DNA of 64,000 bases from Prochilodus magdalenae (taxonomy: Eukaryota > Chordata > Actinopteri > Characiformes > Prochilodontidae), in NCBI GenBank assembly GCA_024036415.1, contig JAMWET010003472.1:1-64000 (forward strand). Reading direction: 5' to 3'. The position numbers and the translations under genes were made by a program. The notes beneath the pieces are model-generated. The model searched no databases. It was not told the origin of the DNA and worked only from the letters and a program-made list of their open reading frames with translations. Positions 1 through 12,760 of this stretch are shown here, piece after piece (the first letter of the stretch is position 1; each line of letters opens with the position of its first letter).

Positions 1-179
1 CCTTTCGTCTTGGGGGCGGCACATCCTCCCATCCTCCCGCGCACATTTTACGGGTTCCTGAAAAATAGTACTGTCCGTGATATCGTAAACAGATGGAGAA
101 GTAGCAATTTTGTCGTGGAGACTTGAACAGTGCATAATGAAATGGATCCTCCGACCGTAAAGCAGCTCTATCAGGGGCT

Positions 180-430
180 AATATATTTCTCTACGCCAAA
201 GAGGGCCGTTTTCCGGAAGACCACAAAGACCTTTCCTGGTGTGGTCCTGCACGAGCGTGATCTTATCCCCTCGTTTTAGAACGAAAGGTCACGCGCCTGC
301 CCTTGAACGAGGCATCCGTCTCGGCTTTGAGTGGTGAGGTTTGTCAAGGTAGCGCCTCTTAGCCACAGCCCATTGGGCAAAATGCAGCTGTTTTTTCTGG
401 AAGTCCTTGAGTGCCGTGTCTATTTGAGGA
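180..430 (-). pseudogene. possible Ty3/gypsy-like integrase C-terminal remnant
   Basis: Read on the minus strand, this stretch gives a basic segment (ALKDFQKKQLHFAQWAVAKR, then YLDKPHHSKPR) followed, after a stop and a frame change, by LKRGDKITLVQDHTRKG. A basic linker leading into a PGD/KGD-type beta strand with a DHTRK-like turn is what the C-terminal end of Ty3/gypsy integrases usually looks like. No zinc finger, DDE core, reverse transcriptase or LTR is visible nearby, so at most a short decayed piece is present. A 111-residue open frame at 359-694 on the same strand lies in a different frame from the basic segment and shows no recognisable domain. The family call is inference from short motifs. 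Confidence 0.3.
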
Positions 431-894
431 CCCGATGTTCGAATGCCTTTCCATGGTCAAACTTTCCACACTGTTTGCCATGGTAATGTCGGCAGCGCTC
501 CTGACTGCATCATTGCGGCGGGTCCTCTGTGGTCCCACAGACGCGGAACGCAGCTGCGATAGTGGGAATAAGAGGTGTCTGGAGTACGAACGTGAGCCCG
601 CACGGAGTAGCGTGTTGCCCATTGTGTACCTGCCAATTTTTGAGAGATCCCTAATCAGGGAAATGAATTGAGTTTGGTACGAGCCGTGTCGCATGCTTTG
701 ACGAGTAATTCATTCTTACAGGGCTGTCGGTCCCGATACAGAACCGAAGAATGCTCCAAAACAAGGCTGCAATTATGCAGTAGTACATGTGCTTAGGGAG
801 AACAAAGGGAGGAAATTCATTCGTTCCATTTCTCCTCAGTTTTTAATGGGCATGAATGATTTTAAGTCAAGCATGGTTAATGGAGTCCTAAACA
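430..894. other. unassigned sequence, possibly retroelement-derived
   Basis: Non-repetitive sequence between the integrase-like remnant and the satellite. Open frames run on both strands (359-694 minus, 411-671 plus), but neither shows a domain, signal peptide or composition bias that I recognise. It may be the upstream part of the same decayed retroelement. Confidence 0.3.
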
Positions 895-3800
895 TACGAC
901 ACAATGACTACACTTCTATACTCCACCTACTACACTAATGACTACGCTTCTCATATACTTCAACCTTATACTACACCATATGACTACACTTTAGCTAATC
1001 TATACTTCAACCTACTACACCAATAAAGTAAGTGGCTCTGATACTCTCAACAAAAACTACTCTACTGAGAACCTCACTTATGCAACGCTAAATTCACCTC
1101 ACTACTTCTAATGGAGGATGACCTCTACAGATCTCCACCTACTACACTAACGGCTACACTTCTATACTTCACCTACTACACTAATGGACCATACACTTTT
1201 CTAATACTTCATCTACTACACCCATGACTACAATTCTATCGCTTCACCTACTACACTAATGACCTACACCTTCTATACTTCTCACCTACTACACTACTGA
1301 GTACACTTCTATACTTCCACCTACTGCACTAATGAACTACACTTCTATACTTCACCATCCTTACTACTAAGCACAACCAATCTTATACTGAGACCTCCGA
1401 CACTTCTAGGACACTCCGATACTTCACCTACGAAACTAATGGACTACACTTCTATACCCTCACCTACTACCCTAATACATTCACGAGAGGCAGAACCTAG
1501 TAAACTGCACTAAATGACTACACTTCTTATACCTCACCTACTACATCGTAATGCTACGCCTTTCTATACTACACCTGCTACACTAATGTCCCCCCCCCCC
1601 CCTACACTTCTATACTTCACCTGACTACACTACTAGCACACCCCTTACTTCGACCTACTTGCACTAATGACTACACTTCTAATAACCTCACCTACTACAC
1701 TACTGACACACCCCTATACGTCAACCGACTTTGCACTAACGACTACGTTCTATACCTCCCCTACTACACTAAGACTACGCTTCTATAACTTTCACCTAAT
1801 TACAACTAATAACTAACTCTTCTAATACTTCACCTACTAACACTAATGATAACACTTTTCTATACTTCACCAACTACAACTATGACCTACGCTTCTATAC
1901 TTTCACCTCTACACTAATGCTACACTTCTAATACTCCACTACTACACTAATGACTACACTTTATACTCGCACCTACTACCCTAATGACTAAACGTCTATG
2001 CTTCACTCTACTACACTACTGAGCACAAGAACCCTATAACTTCACCTACTGCACTAAACCCCTACACTTCTATACTTCACCTACTACACTAATGACTACA
2101 CTTCTATACTTCACCTACTACACTAATGAAAACTACACTTTCTATACTTCACCTGCTACACTAATGACGTACACTTCTATACCTCACCTACACTGACGTA
2201 CTATACACTAATCACCTACTACACTTCTATACTTCTATCCCTAACTACTACACTAAATGACTACGCTTTCTATACTTCACCTACTACACTAATGACTACA
2301 CTTCTATACTTCACCTACTACACTAATGTACTTACACTTCTGTACTTCACCTACTACACTTAATGACTACACTTCTATACTTCACCTACTACACACTAAT
2401 GACTACACTTCTATACTTCACCTACTGACACACAATGACTACCATTCTAATTTCACCTACTACACTAATGACTACACTTCTATACTCCACCTACTACACA
2501 CTACACCTCTAACTCAGCCTACACACTAACGGCTTACCCTTCTGTACTTCACCTACTACACTAATGACTACACTTCTATACCTCATGACTACTACACTGT
2601 GAAACTACACTTCTATACTCCACCTACTACAACACAATGACTACACTTCTATACTTCACCTACTACACTACTACGACTACACTTCTATACTCCCCTACTA
2701 CACTAATGACTACAACTTCTATACCTTCCCCTACTACACTAATGACTACACTTCTATACTTCACCTACTACACTAATGACTACACTTCTAGACTCCCACC
2801 TACTACAGCTAACGACTACACTACTATACTTTCCCCTGCTACACTAATGAACAACACTTCTATCCCCGCAATGACTACTACACTGGTATAACTACACTTT
2901 CACCATACTTCACCTACTACACTAATGAGCACACTTCTATACTCCACCTACTACACTAATGACTACACTTCTATACTCCACCTACTACACTAACGAGCAC
3001 CAACTTCTGTACCTCACTACATACACTAATGAACTACACTTCTATACTCCACCTACTACAAGCTAATGACTACACTTCTATACTTCATAACTACTACTAC
3101 ACTAACGAGCACACTTCAGATACCTCACCAACTACACTAATAACTACACTTCTAATACTTCACCTACTACACTAATGAGCACACCTCCTATACTTCACCT
3201 ACTACACTAATGACTACACTTCTATCTTCACCTACTGCACTAGAGACTACACTTCTATAACCTCAACCTACTACCCTAATGAGCACACTCCTATACTCCA
3301 CCTACTACACTACTGAGCACACTTCTATACTCCACACCATACTACACTAATGACTACACTTTCTATACTTCACCTACTACACCAATGACTACACTTCTAA
3401 TACTTCACCTACTAGCACTAATGACTACACTTCTATACTTCACCTACTACACCAATGACTACATTCTTCTATACTCACCTACTACACTCATGACTACACT
3501 TCTATACTCCAATCCTACTTACCACTAACGGACTACACTCTATACTTCACCTACTGCACTAATGACTACAGCTTCTATACTCACCAACTACACTAATAAA
3601 ACTACACTGTCTATACTTCACTACTACACTAAACTGCGCTTACACTCTATACTTCACCTACTACACTAATGACTTACACTTCTATACTTTCCACCTACTG
3701 CACTAATGACTACGCTTCTATATTCACAACCTACTACACTAATGAAGCACACTCCTATACTCCACCTACTAAACTACTGAGCACACTCTATACTTCCACC

Positions 3801-5090
3801 TACTACACTAATGACTACACTTCTATACTTCAGCCTACTACACAATGACTACCACTTCCTTATGTACTTCTACCCTACTGTGCCTAATGACTCACTTGCT
3901 ATACAACTTCTCCTACTACAACCCATAATGACTACACTTCCTATACCTTCCCCTACTACACTAATGACTACACTTCTATACACTCGAATGACTACTACAC
4001 TTAAGAACTACACGTTGTCTATACTTCAACCTACTACAATTAATGAGCACACGGTCTATCACTCCACCTACTCACACTAATGAGCACACTTCTATACTCC
4101 ACCTACTACACTAATGACTACACTTCTATACTTCACCTACTACACTAATGAGCACACTTCTATACTTCACCTACATACACTAACGAGTCCACATACTGAC
4201 TTTTCTGTACACTCACCTACACTAATGATACTACACTTCTATACACTTCACCTACTACAATAATGACTACACTTCTATACTTCACCTACTACACCACATA
4301 ATGACTACACTTCTATATTTGACCTACTGCACACTAATGAACTACACTTACATATACTTCACTACTACTCCAATGTACTAGCACTTCTATACTTCCCCTA
4401 CGACACTAATGACTCTAAATTTCTATACTCCGTCTAATGCACTACTACACGTAAGCGACACTTCCCATACTCCTCTCACCTACTAAACTAATGAAGCACA
4501 CTTCTATACTCCACTACTTACATACTAATAGCACACTTCTATACTCCCACCTACTACAACTAATGACTACACTTCTATACTGCACCTACTACACTAGAAT
4601 GAGCACACTTCCTATACTTCACCTACTACACTAACGAGGCCCACACTTCTGTACCGTCACCTACTATCTACACTAATGACTAAAATTTCTATACTCCACC
4701 TACTTAACACTAAAGACTACACTTCTATACTTCACCTACTACACTAAATGATCACCACTTTCTATACCTCCACCAACTACACTAAATAAATAACACTTCT
4801 ATACTTCACACTTACTACACTAATGAGTACACTCCTATACTTCACCTACTACACTAATGACTACACTTTCTATACTTCACCTGACTACACTAATGAGCAG
4901 TACACTACTACACTTCACCTACTACGACTAATGACTACACTTCTATACTTCGACGCTACTGCACTAATGACTACACTTCTATACCTCACCTTACTACATA
5001 ATATATGAGCACACTCCTCTTACTCCACCTACTTACACTAATGAGCACACTCTAATGCTCACCTCACCACGATCTAATAAGAGCACTTCT
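895..5090. repeat. 34-bp satellite array, about 4.2 kb
   Basis: Tandem copies of a 34-bp unit built from CACCTACTACACTAATGAC followed by TACACTTCTATACTT, roughly 120 copies. Many neighbouring units are identical, yet single-base and short insertions or deletions are scattered throughout, along with a run of 14 C at about 1589-1602. A minority variant has GAGCACACTT in place of GACTACACTT. Open frames inside it (for example 2637-2891 and 3811-4080) are repeat translations rich in Thr, Tyr and Leu and are not genes. The indel pattern suggests a poorly polished consensus as much as real divergence. Confidence 0.95.
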
Positions 5091-6190
5091 ATTTTTTCCC
5101 TGCTATGAAAGACATAAGGAGCCCATTTTCATAAAATGCCTCTCCCCTACCAAACGCCACTGAAGAGAATTAATCTCTGTTTTTGCCCGTTTACCCGCTG
5201 GGTGTGGACCCTGGCAACCTTTTATCGATTGGGGCATTAACTGCGCTCGTAACCTGTGCTACCTCCTTCTATTTAGCTATGCAAATACCTGCTGTTAAAA
5301 GCCGGACCGTGACCTATTAGCCTTGGGCTTTAATTGGACCCGGGCTGGGATGGAGAAATGACTGTGTTGAATAATTATAGAGAGCTGGCAAAATATTCCT
5401 TCTCTGAGAGGCAACCAACTAAGTGACTAAGCTTTAAGCTGAGCTTGTTTAGCAACGTGTCTAGCAAAACCCTGGCAGAGCAGTGATCCATCACATCTCC
5501 TTTAAGAGGCTGAAACTTATTCTCACCTCAGACTGAACGCTGGGTCAGTGCTGGCCAGTGTCTGACATGGCTGAGATATGGACAGAGCTTTTATTTCTTA
5601 TTACTGTTGAGAAGCCAAAGAAAAGTTTCACATCAATAAATCAACACTGTGTGTGTGTGTGTGTGTGTGGCCTTATTGCCAGTACAGCAGTATGTTAAAG
5701 TACAGTGTGTGTATGTAATGGTTTGTGGGCTCTTGAGGTCAGTCTTGAGGTCAACTCGTCTCTTGTTGTGGTCTTGGAGAACAATGCTCAGTATTCACAG
5801 TACTTATTAGGCTGGAGATCATGCCAGTAATTGGGCTAAGTTTATAAAACACTGACCAGCGCAGGTAGCCGGATGTATTGGTATAGCTATCTGCCCAGCA
5901 ACAATGACTGATACGCTTTTCCTTTTGTTGCTATCAAAGTACATCTTGACGATTGCTCTCTGTCAATGTGTTTTGCATTCCTGATCCCGAGCGTCCGCGA
6001 GGCCTGTCTCAATTTGATGTTAGTACAAAGTTTCTGTGTGTTCTGAGGTCTTATTTAAGTTCCCCTAAAAATATACCCACACCCATTGTGCACCAAAACG
6101 GATTTTGCTCAGTGAATCATGTCATTTAACAGTTCAGAAGAATTCATGTCGGACAAACAAACAAGGTCAACTGAGGGAGACTAGATTTGC
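5091..6190. other. unique non-coding stretch with a GT microsatellite
   Basis: No gene, transposon or array is visible. A (GT)n run of about 21 bp lies at 5649-5669. The rest is AT-leaning single-copy-looking sequence. Confidence 0.6.
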
Positions 6191-6860
6191 AGAGCCTGTG
6201 TTTCTGATTTATCAACCAATCAGAGTCTATGCTTCTGTATTGTCAATGAATCAAAGCCTGTGCTTTCAAATTGTCAGCCAATCAGAGTCTGTGTTTCTGA
6301 ATTGTCCATCAGTGAGATCCTGTGTTCCTGACTTGTCAACCAATTGGACTCTGTGCTTCTGATTTGTCAACCAATTGGAATCTGTGCTTCTGATTTCCCA
6401 ACCAATCAGAGTCTGTCCTTCTGATTTGCTAACCAATCGTAATCTGTGTTACTGATTGTAGACCAATCAGAGCTTTTGTTCCTGATTTGTCAACCAACAA
6501 GAGTATATGTATCTGCATTGTCAACCAATCAGAATCTGTACTTCTGCATTGTCAACCAATCAGAGTCTGTGCTTCTGCATTGTCCACCAATCAGAATCTC
6601 TGCTTCTGCATTGTCCACCAATCAGAATCTCTGCTTCTGCATTGTCCACCAATCAGAATCTCTGCTTCTGCATAGTCCACCAATCAGAATCTCTGCTTCT
6701 GCATAGTCCACCAATCAGAATCTGTGCTTCCTGACTTTTAGACCAGCCAGCGGCTACGGCCCGGACTCGTGGTCCAAGCTGAAATTGTGTTCTTGAACTG
6801 TCGACCAATCAGATGCTGTGTTCCTGATTTTTCCATGCCACTTAACCAATCGGTTGAGCC
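6191..6860. repeat. 31-bp CCAAT-containing minisatellite, array 1
   Basis: About 17 regular copies (6191-6735) of a 31-bp unit that starts ACCAATCAGAATCTGTGCTT and continues CTGCATTGTCA, with a decayed copy near 6805-6835. Because 31 is not a multiple of three, the same unit is read in all three frames in turn. That gives the overlapping frames at 6105-6362, 6446-6706, 6487-6675 and 6507-6734, whose peptides repeat every 31 residues. These are artefacts. Each unit carries CCAATCAG, which matches the CCAAT-box core. Confidence 0.93.
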
Positions 6861-8140
6861 CAATTCATGCACACAACAGTTAAAGCATGCACGAACTGTA
6901 TAAAGTGAGACTAGATTTGTAAGCAGGCTGAATATGGCTAAGCTTATTATCTAGTACTGCGTCTGCTCATAGCGTACTTCTCCGGCTGACTGGGTCGCAA
7001 GTGGCTGCATGCTCTTTCAGCGCGATGCCTAAATGGAGCATTTAGGCTAATTGAGACAAATGCATTTAACCACACTTATCCTATTTAAATGGAACACCGT
7101 CCAGATGTTGAGGCAGCACAGCTGCGCTAGCACATCCAAACAGACACGGGCTTTTGCCCAACAGGCCTTTGGAAGTTGAAACCCAACCAGTTCATTACCA
7201 ATGCAAAAGCAAAGCAGACGGACACGCTGAATATAATTTGTGATTTGACGAGCGATTTGCATACGTTTAGAATACGTTTATGTTTCCGTTTCTGCATCTG
7301 TCCATTTACACTGCAACGCTGAGTTTATACTGCTTGTTTTATTTGTGTCTGCAATTAGCATGCGATCTCAACGGCGTCAGTTCTAGAGTCTCTGGCTAGG
7401 ACAGGCTTTTATGTTTGTCGTTAGCTGTGTTTAATTTGAAAGTACAGAAGAGAAAAACAAACTACATTATGTTCGTGAGCAGGCTGAGTAGCAGTCGGCG
7501 GGTCCGGTGACCAGAGTCCTACTGGAAGTCCATTTGACGTTTGAAAACGTTGGTAAGATTTTTTTACAGTCCCCTAAATTTGAGGACAGTGGGAGCTACA
7601 GACGCAAGTGCAGTGCAGGGACATTGTGAGTAGTTCCTGCTCCAGATATCTATTCCATTACATGTATTACTATATATTCATAATTTCTAATAACCATTTT
7701 AGATGGAATGTAGTCTCACTGTCTTGGTACGTGACTTTATTTCACATAAGATTGCTTTCCAGTACATTCAAGATTGTAGTTCAAGGTTGACCAGTAAATA
7801 TCTAGAACCTGTTTGGCATTTTGGGTATATTAAGTAAAGGTAGTAGGCCTATACAGAACCTTGGACATTTTAAAGAGCTGCTCTAATGTATATATGGTTC
7901 TTTATGTGGATCATTTGTATGAAGGAAAAACAGTTTGCTGTCTAGTGGTTTAGTAAAGGACACTCATACATGGTTATTTGGGTGGTGGGATGGTTCTTTA
8001 GACTGATGGAGAATCTCTATATGTTTTTTTAACCATCTCAAGTGGAGGATGTTGTTTCAAAGGACACTGTAGATGAAAGAATAGATCTCAGGAGTGGTGC
8101 ATGCTGCAGAGTCCTGGAGGAGCAGTGTTACTCTGATTCC
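6861..8140. other. unique sequence, possible decayed MITE at 7815-8090
   Basis: Between the two 31-bp arrays I see no gene. The part at 7815-8090 has several GGTTCTTT and AGAACC motifs and resembles a common teleost MITE type, but I cannot define its ends. The minus-strand frame 7047-7262 has no recognisable domain. Confidence 0.35.
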
Positions 8141-8850
8141 AGAGGCTGTGTTCTTGAATTGCCGACCAATCGGAGCATGTGTTCCTGAATTGTCATCCAA
8201 TCAGAGCCGATTTTAAAGATTTGTCAACCGGTCTGGGCATGTTTTCCTGAATTGCTGTCCAATTGGAATGTGGAGTGATGTGTTCCTGGTTTGCCGGCCG
8301 ATCAGAGCCTGTGTTCCTGGCTTGCTGACTGATTGGAGCCTGTGTTCTTCGATTATCAACCAGTCGGAGCCTGTGTTTCTCAATTGTTGATCAACCAAAC
8401 CTATGGTCCTGGCTTGTAGACCTGTCAGAGGGTACAGTCCTGACTTGCTGACCAATGGAATGCTGTTTTACTGGGTTGTGGACCAATTGGAGTCTGTGTT
8501 CCTGGGTTGTGGACCAAATGGAGGCTGTGTTCCTGGGTTGTGGACCAAATGGAGGCTGTGTTCCTGGGTTGTGGTCCAATTGGAGGCTGTGTTCCTGGAT
8601 CGTGGACCAATTGGAGGCTGTGTTCCTGGATCGTGGACCAATTGGAGACAGTGTTTCTGGATTGTGGACCAACTGAATGCCGCGTTCCTGGTTTGTGGAC
8701 TAATTGAATGCTGTGTTCTTGGATTGTGGACGAAATGGAAACTGTGTTCATGGATTGTGGTCCAATTGGAGGCTGTGTTCATGGATTGTGGTCCAATTGG
8801 AGGCTGTGTTCATGGATTGTGGTCCAATTGGAGGCTGTGTTCCAGAGGTT
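8141..8850. repeat. 31-bp CCAAT-containing minisatellite, array 2
   Basis: About 22 copies of a 31-bp unit (GGACCAATTGGAGGCTGTGT then TCCTGGGTTGT). It shares length, phase and the ACCAAT...CTGTGTTCCTG layout with array 1 about 1.3 kb upstream, so the two are sister arrays. The 5' units (8150-8400) are closer to array 1 (CCAATCGGAG) and the 3' units are more homogeneous. The 211-residue frame at 8403-9038 and several overlapping minus-strand frames are translations of this repeat; they show Trp, Cys and Gly cycling every 31 residues and no known fold. Confidence 0.93.
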
Positions 8851-10335
8851 TAATTAAAATATTACAACCCTTAAGGGAAAAAGTCTCCAGCAGGCAGCAT
8901 TCCCCAGGTTTATTTTTTTCTGTACAGCATTCTCTAATGTTGCACATGAGAAGGGTTCCCTTTTTGCAAAGAGTGAAGTGCTTTAGAGTCTGTTCCTTAC
9001 GCATGCCTCGTTTATACCTTAAACGAAGTTGGCCATGAAAGAATATCGTTGCAGATGTTATATTAACAAGAAACACACAGAGCTCAAAGCAAACATGGTG
9101 AACTACAGTAGGATCCTCCTGGAGAAACACACTGAGCGTTCCAGCACAACAGGGATCGGCTCAGGTCCCTCTGTCTGCGGTAATCTCCGTCAACAAAAGG
9201 TAAAGCTGAAGCAAAGTTTGATCAAGGAAATCCAGCCCATGGGAAATGAGTGGCCTCATATCACTCTAATAGCATCTCAGCCGTCTCGGTGCAGGCTAGT
9301 CAATCATCCGGGCCTTCCAGCCTTGGATCAAGTGGGCTATTATCAGGTGCAAAGCCTCAATCAAGAACTAAACTCTCATTCCCAAGTACACCGCGCTCCC
9401 AGGGAGCAATGCCAATTTGTCTTGTTTTTTCTTTCTCTCTTTTTTTTCTTTGTGGGAAGACCACCTTGCGATGGGACGAAGGAATCAGAACCTTTGGAAG
9501 CTACTGCAGGCGAGATCAGTGGCACTTGAGGACGCCCTCATTAGGGAGAAATTAAGCAAGACATAGCTCATTAATATGGAAGCAGTCATGGTGGATTGAT
9601 GAGTTGGTGAATGGCAGTTGTAATTCAGTATACTGCCATCTGTTGGGGAGAGATAAAAGACTCCCAGAACTGCAAGTGAAACACGACAAGATATATGACA
9701 ACTAGAGGTTAACGTTTCACCCTCAGCTTTGTAGCTTGGCCTTCTAAACCCAACTGTGCTGGCAAGTAGGATCCTGAGCTTTCTGGGACTAACCGTTAGC
9801 GCTATGTGTTATCCTGGCTGGGCTAGAAAACTGGGAAGACTTTAAACTGTCGTTCCTCGCGTATTGTTGTAATCCCTGAGAGGAAAGAGGCTTTGTTGAA
9901 GGGAGAGTGGAGCAGCTGGGCGAGGTTATGGTGTGTATGAGTCAGAGGCCTGGCAGGTGCCCGGACGTGTGCCCGTTTCTCGAAAGTGTGACGCCAGCCG
10001 GGACCCCGTGGAGACCCATCAAAGCACAGAGAGGGGACTGGGAGGGGTGGCTGATCTTCAAAACCTGAGCTTCTGATTAAGTACTGCTAGCTCAGCCTGA
10101 CAAACAGCAGTCCCACTTTAGAGGAGAACACTTGAGGGAACTAGAAATAGCTGCAGGCCATGGACAGGGAGGTTTCTCTCAGCAGCCTCCTTCAGGATAT
10201 ATCTCATTTCAGGATATATAGGCCCAAAGATGTCAGAGAAGCAGAGCATGCTGTTTACGGCCATAGTACCAGCCATGATTTATGTATACACTAGCTGTAA
10301 ATACAAAATTTTATCTGTAGCTGATTGCATACCAC
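8851..10335. other. unique sequence, no supported gene
   Basis: Single-copy-looking DNA. The frame 9029-9529 (166 codons) has ordinary composition over its first 120 codons but then runs through a pyrimidine tract giving FFLSLFFFF. It has no recognisable domain, and a second frame (9250-9555) overlaps it. I treat both as chance frames. Confidence 0.5.
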
Positions 10336-10910
10336 AGAGACTGTAGATGGATGGATAGAGATGTTAGATGGATGAATGAATAGATATTTATACCTTAGAT
10401 AGAGACAGTAGATTGACAGAGTCTGTAGATTGATAGATGGATAGAGACAGTAGATGGTTTCTGTGGATGGATCGATACTATGAATAAATCAATACTGTGG
10501 ATGCATAGAAATTGTAGATGGATATTGTAGATGATTAGATGGATATTGTATGACAACTGTAGATGAATAGAGATGGTAGGTGAGTGGAGGGATTGATATT
10601 GATGTATACTGTAGATGGATCAAGATGGTAGGTGGATGGAGGGATTGATATTGTAGAAAGATGCTGTAGGTAGATTCTGTAGATGGATGGAGATGGTAGG
10701 TGGATGGAGGGATTGATATTGCTGATGTATACTGTAGATGGATAGAGATGGTAGGTGGATGGAGGGATTGATATTGTAGAAAGATGCTGTAGGTAGATTC
10801 TGTAGATGAATATAGATGGTAGGTGGATGGAGGGATTGATATTATTGATGTATACTGTAGATGGATAGAGATGGTGGGTGGGTGGAGGGATTGATACTGT
10901 AGGTAGGACT
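10336..10910. repeat. GATG-rich minisatellite with alternating sub-units
   Basis: The 5' part (10336-10560) is degenerate GATGGATAGA-type repeat. From about 10560 two related sub-units alternate. One is about 68 bp and ends TAGAAAGATGCTGTAGGTAG; the other is about 55 bp and ends ATTGATGTATACTGTA. Both begin with GATGGATAGAGATGGTAGGT. The real period is therefore about 123 bp, a higher-order repeat. The minus-strand frame 10489-10977 (Ser/Tyr/Pro-rich) is its translation. Confidence 0.9.
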
Positions 10911-11036
10911 GTTGAGTGATATCATCACAACCTCCTAGAAAACCACAGCAACTACCAAGCAGCACCAGAACAGCCATTTACCATCATCTTGATTTAATAT
11001 TATGGATAAAAGTGAAAAACTTGAATGCTGCTGTTG

Positions 11037-11072
<36 letters not shown>

Positions 11073-11735
11073 TAAGACATATATAGAACAGCATTCTGTA
11101 CATTTAGAAAGCAGAAATCTATAAACGTTCTGAAGATGAGGGTTGATTGGTAGACTGCATAGATTGAAAGTTCCAAACCACACATGTTCTGTCACTGCGT
11201 TCACTCATTAGCAATACTCCGTGTTTTCCAATGCAAATTCCATAAACTTCCTTCCATAAACTGTAAACCCATTGATGAGGAATTTGGTGCAGCTCCTCTA
11301 TTCTGCTGCTTGCTCTTCATTGCTGGGAAGGAGCTTATAAAATGTGATGAGATTCAGCAACAAACATGCATAGAGATCACAGATTGCACAAAGGTGGCAA
11401 GAAATGATGTCTGAAATTCATTATCATGGTTGTGTCCCAGTCCTCTCTGCAATCTCAGCCTCGCTGGATGTGTCAGATGCTGTTAACCTTCCCGAAGCCT
11501 AGAGCACCAAGACGCGTTTAATCTCCTCTACATCAACACAGAACAGGTGGGTGCTGTGGCAGAAGCTCAGAGAAGGAAACGCTGCAGTAAAGATATGATT
11601 TTTAATACCCTACATTTTAGCATCTGAAGTTGAGCATACACTTCAGGCAGAGTGTGGTATGTAGTAGTTCAGCTAGCAACTGTGAAATTAAGTGACGGCA
11701 GAGTGGAAATATACAAAGCTTTAATGGTGCTCGAT
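10911..11735. other. unique sequence with an (ATT)n microsatellite
   Basis: An (ATT)n tract lies at about 11033-11072 and accounts for the Asn run in the minus-strand frame 10935-11204. The rest shows no gene or repeat that I recognise. Confidence 0.6.
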
Positions 11736-12760
11736 TAGTTCTTCACAGTTATTACTGCCAGACTGTAAACACTACACACGCTGCAGATTCATACTGGATT
11801 ATAATCCCTCCACAGTTATTACCGTCAGACTGTAAACGCTACACACGCTGCAGATTCATACCGGATTATAATCCCTCCACAGTTATTACCGTCAGACTGT
11901 AAACACTACACACGCTGCAGATTCATACTGGATTATAATCCCTCCACAGTTATTACTGTCAGACTGTAAACACTACACACGCTGCAGATTCATACTGGAT
12001 TATAATCACTCCACAGTTATTACCGTCAGACTGTAAACACTACACACGCTGCAGATTCATACTGGATTATAATCACTCCACAGTTATTACCGTCAGACCG
12101 TAAACACTACACACACTGCAGATTCATACTGGATTATAATCCCTCCACAGTTATTACCGTCAGACTGTAAACACTACACACGCTGCAGATTCATACCGGA
12201 TTATAATCACTCCACAGTTATTACTGTCAGACCGTAAACACTACACACGCTGCAGATTCATACCGGATTATAATCCCTCCACAGTTATTACCGTCAGACT
12301 GCAAACACTACACACGCTGCAGATTCATACTGGATTATAATCTCTCCACAGTTATTACCGTCACACTGTAAACACTACACACGCTGCAGATTCATACTGG
12401 ATTATAAACACTCCACAGTTATTACCGTCAGACTGTAAACGCTACACACGCTGCAGATTCATACTGGATTATAATCCCTCCACAGTTATTACCGTCAGAC
12501 TGTAAACGCCACACACGCTGCAGATTCATACTGGATTATAATCCCTCCACAGTTATTACCGTCAGACTCTAAACGCCACACACGCTGCAGATTCATACCG
12601 GATTATAATCCCTCCACAGTTATTACCGTCAGACTGTAAACGCTACACACGCTGCAGATTCATACCGGATTATAATTATTACACCATTATTATCAGATAC
12701 TACAGATTCATACTGGATTAAATCTCTAATTTCATAAATTCCAGATTCATACTGGGTTGA
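11736..12760. repeat. 67-bp minisatellite, about 14 copies
   Basis: Well-conserved tandem units of 67 bp from about 11740 to 12676, each with TCCACAGTTATTACCGTCAG and CACACGCTGCAGATTCATAC. Variation is nearly all substitution (ACT/GCT, CTG/CCG, CCC/CAC/TCT), with almost no indels. That contrasts with the 34-bp array. Decayed half-units follow to about 12760. Every unit has a PstI site (CTGCAG). Confidence 0.96.

Noticed and set aside
8403..9038. 211-codon open frame as a gene
   Set aside because: It is a translation of the 31-bp array, with peptides cycling every 31 residues, and overlaps similar frames on both strands.
9029..9529. 166-codon frame as a protein gene
   Set aside because: No domain, a pyrimidine-tract-encoded Phe run, and an overlapping frame of similar length. 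No support beyond being open.
10489..10977. 162-codon Ser/Tyr/Pro-rich protein
   Set aside because: It mirrors the 123-bp higher-order minisatellite on the opposite strand.
11740..12676. CRISPR-like array
   Set aside because: Units of 67 bp are contiguous with no variable spacers, and the host is a vertebrate. It is a minisatellite.
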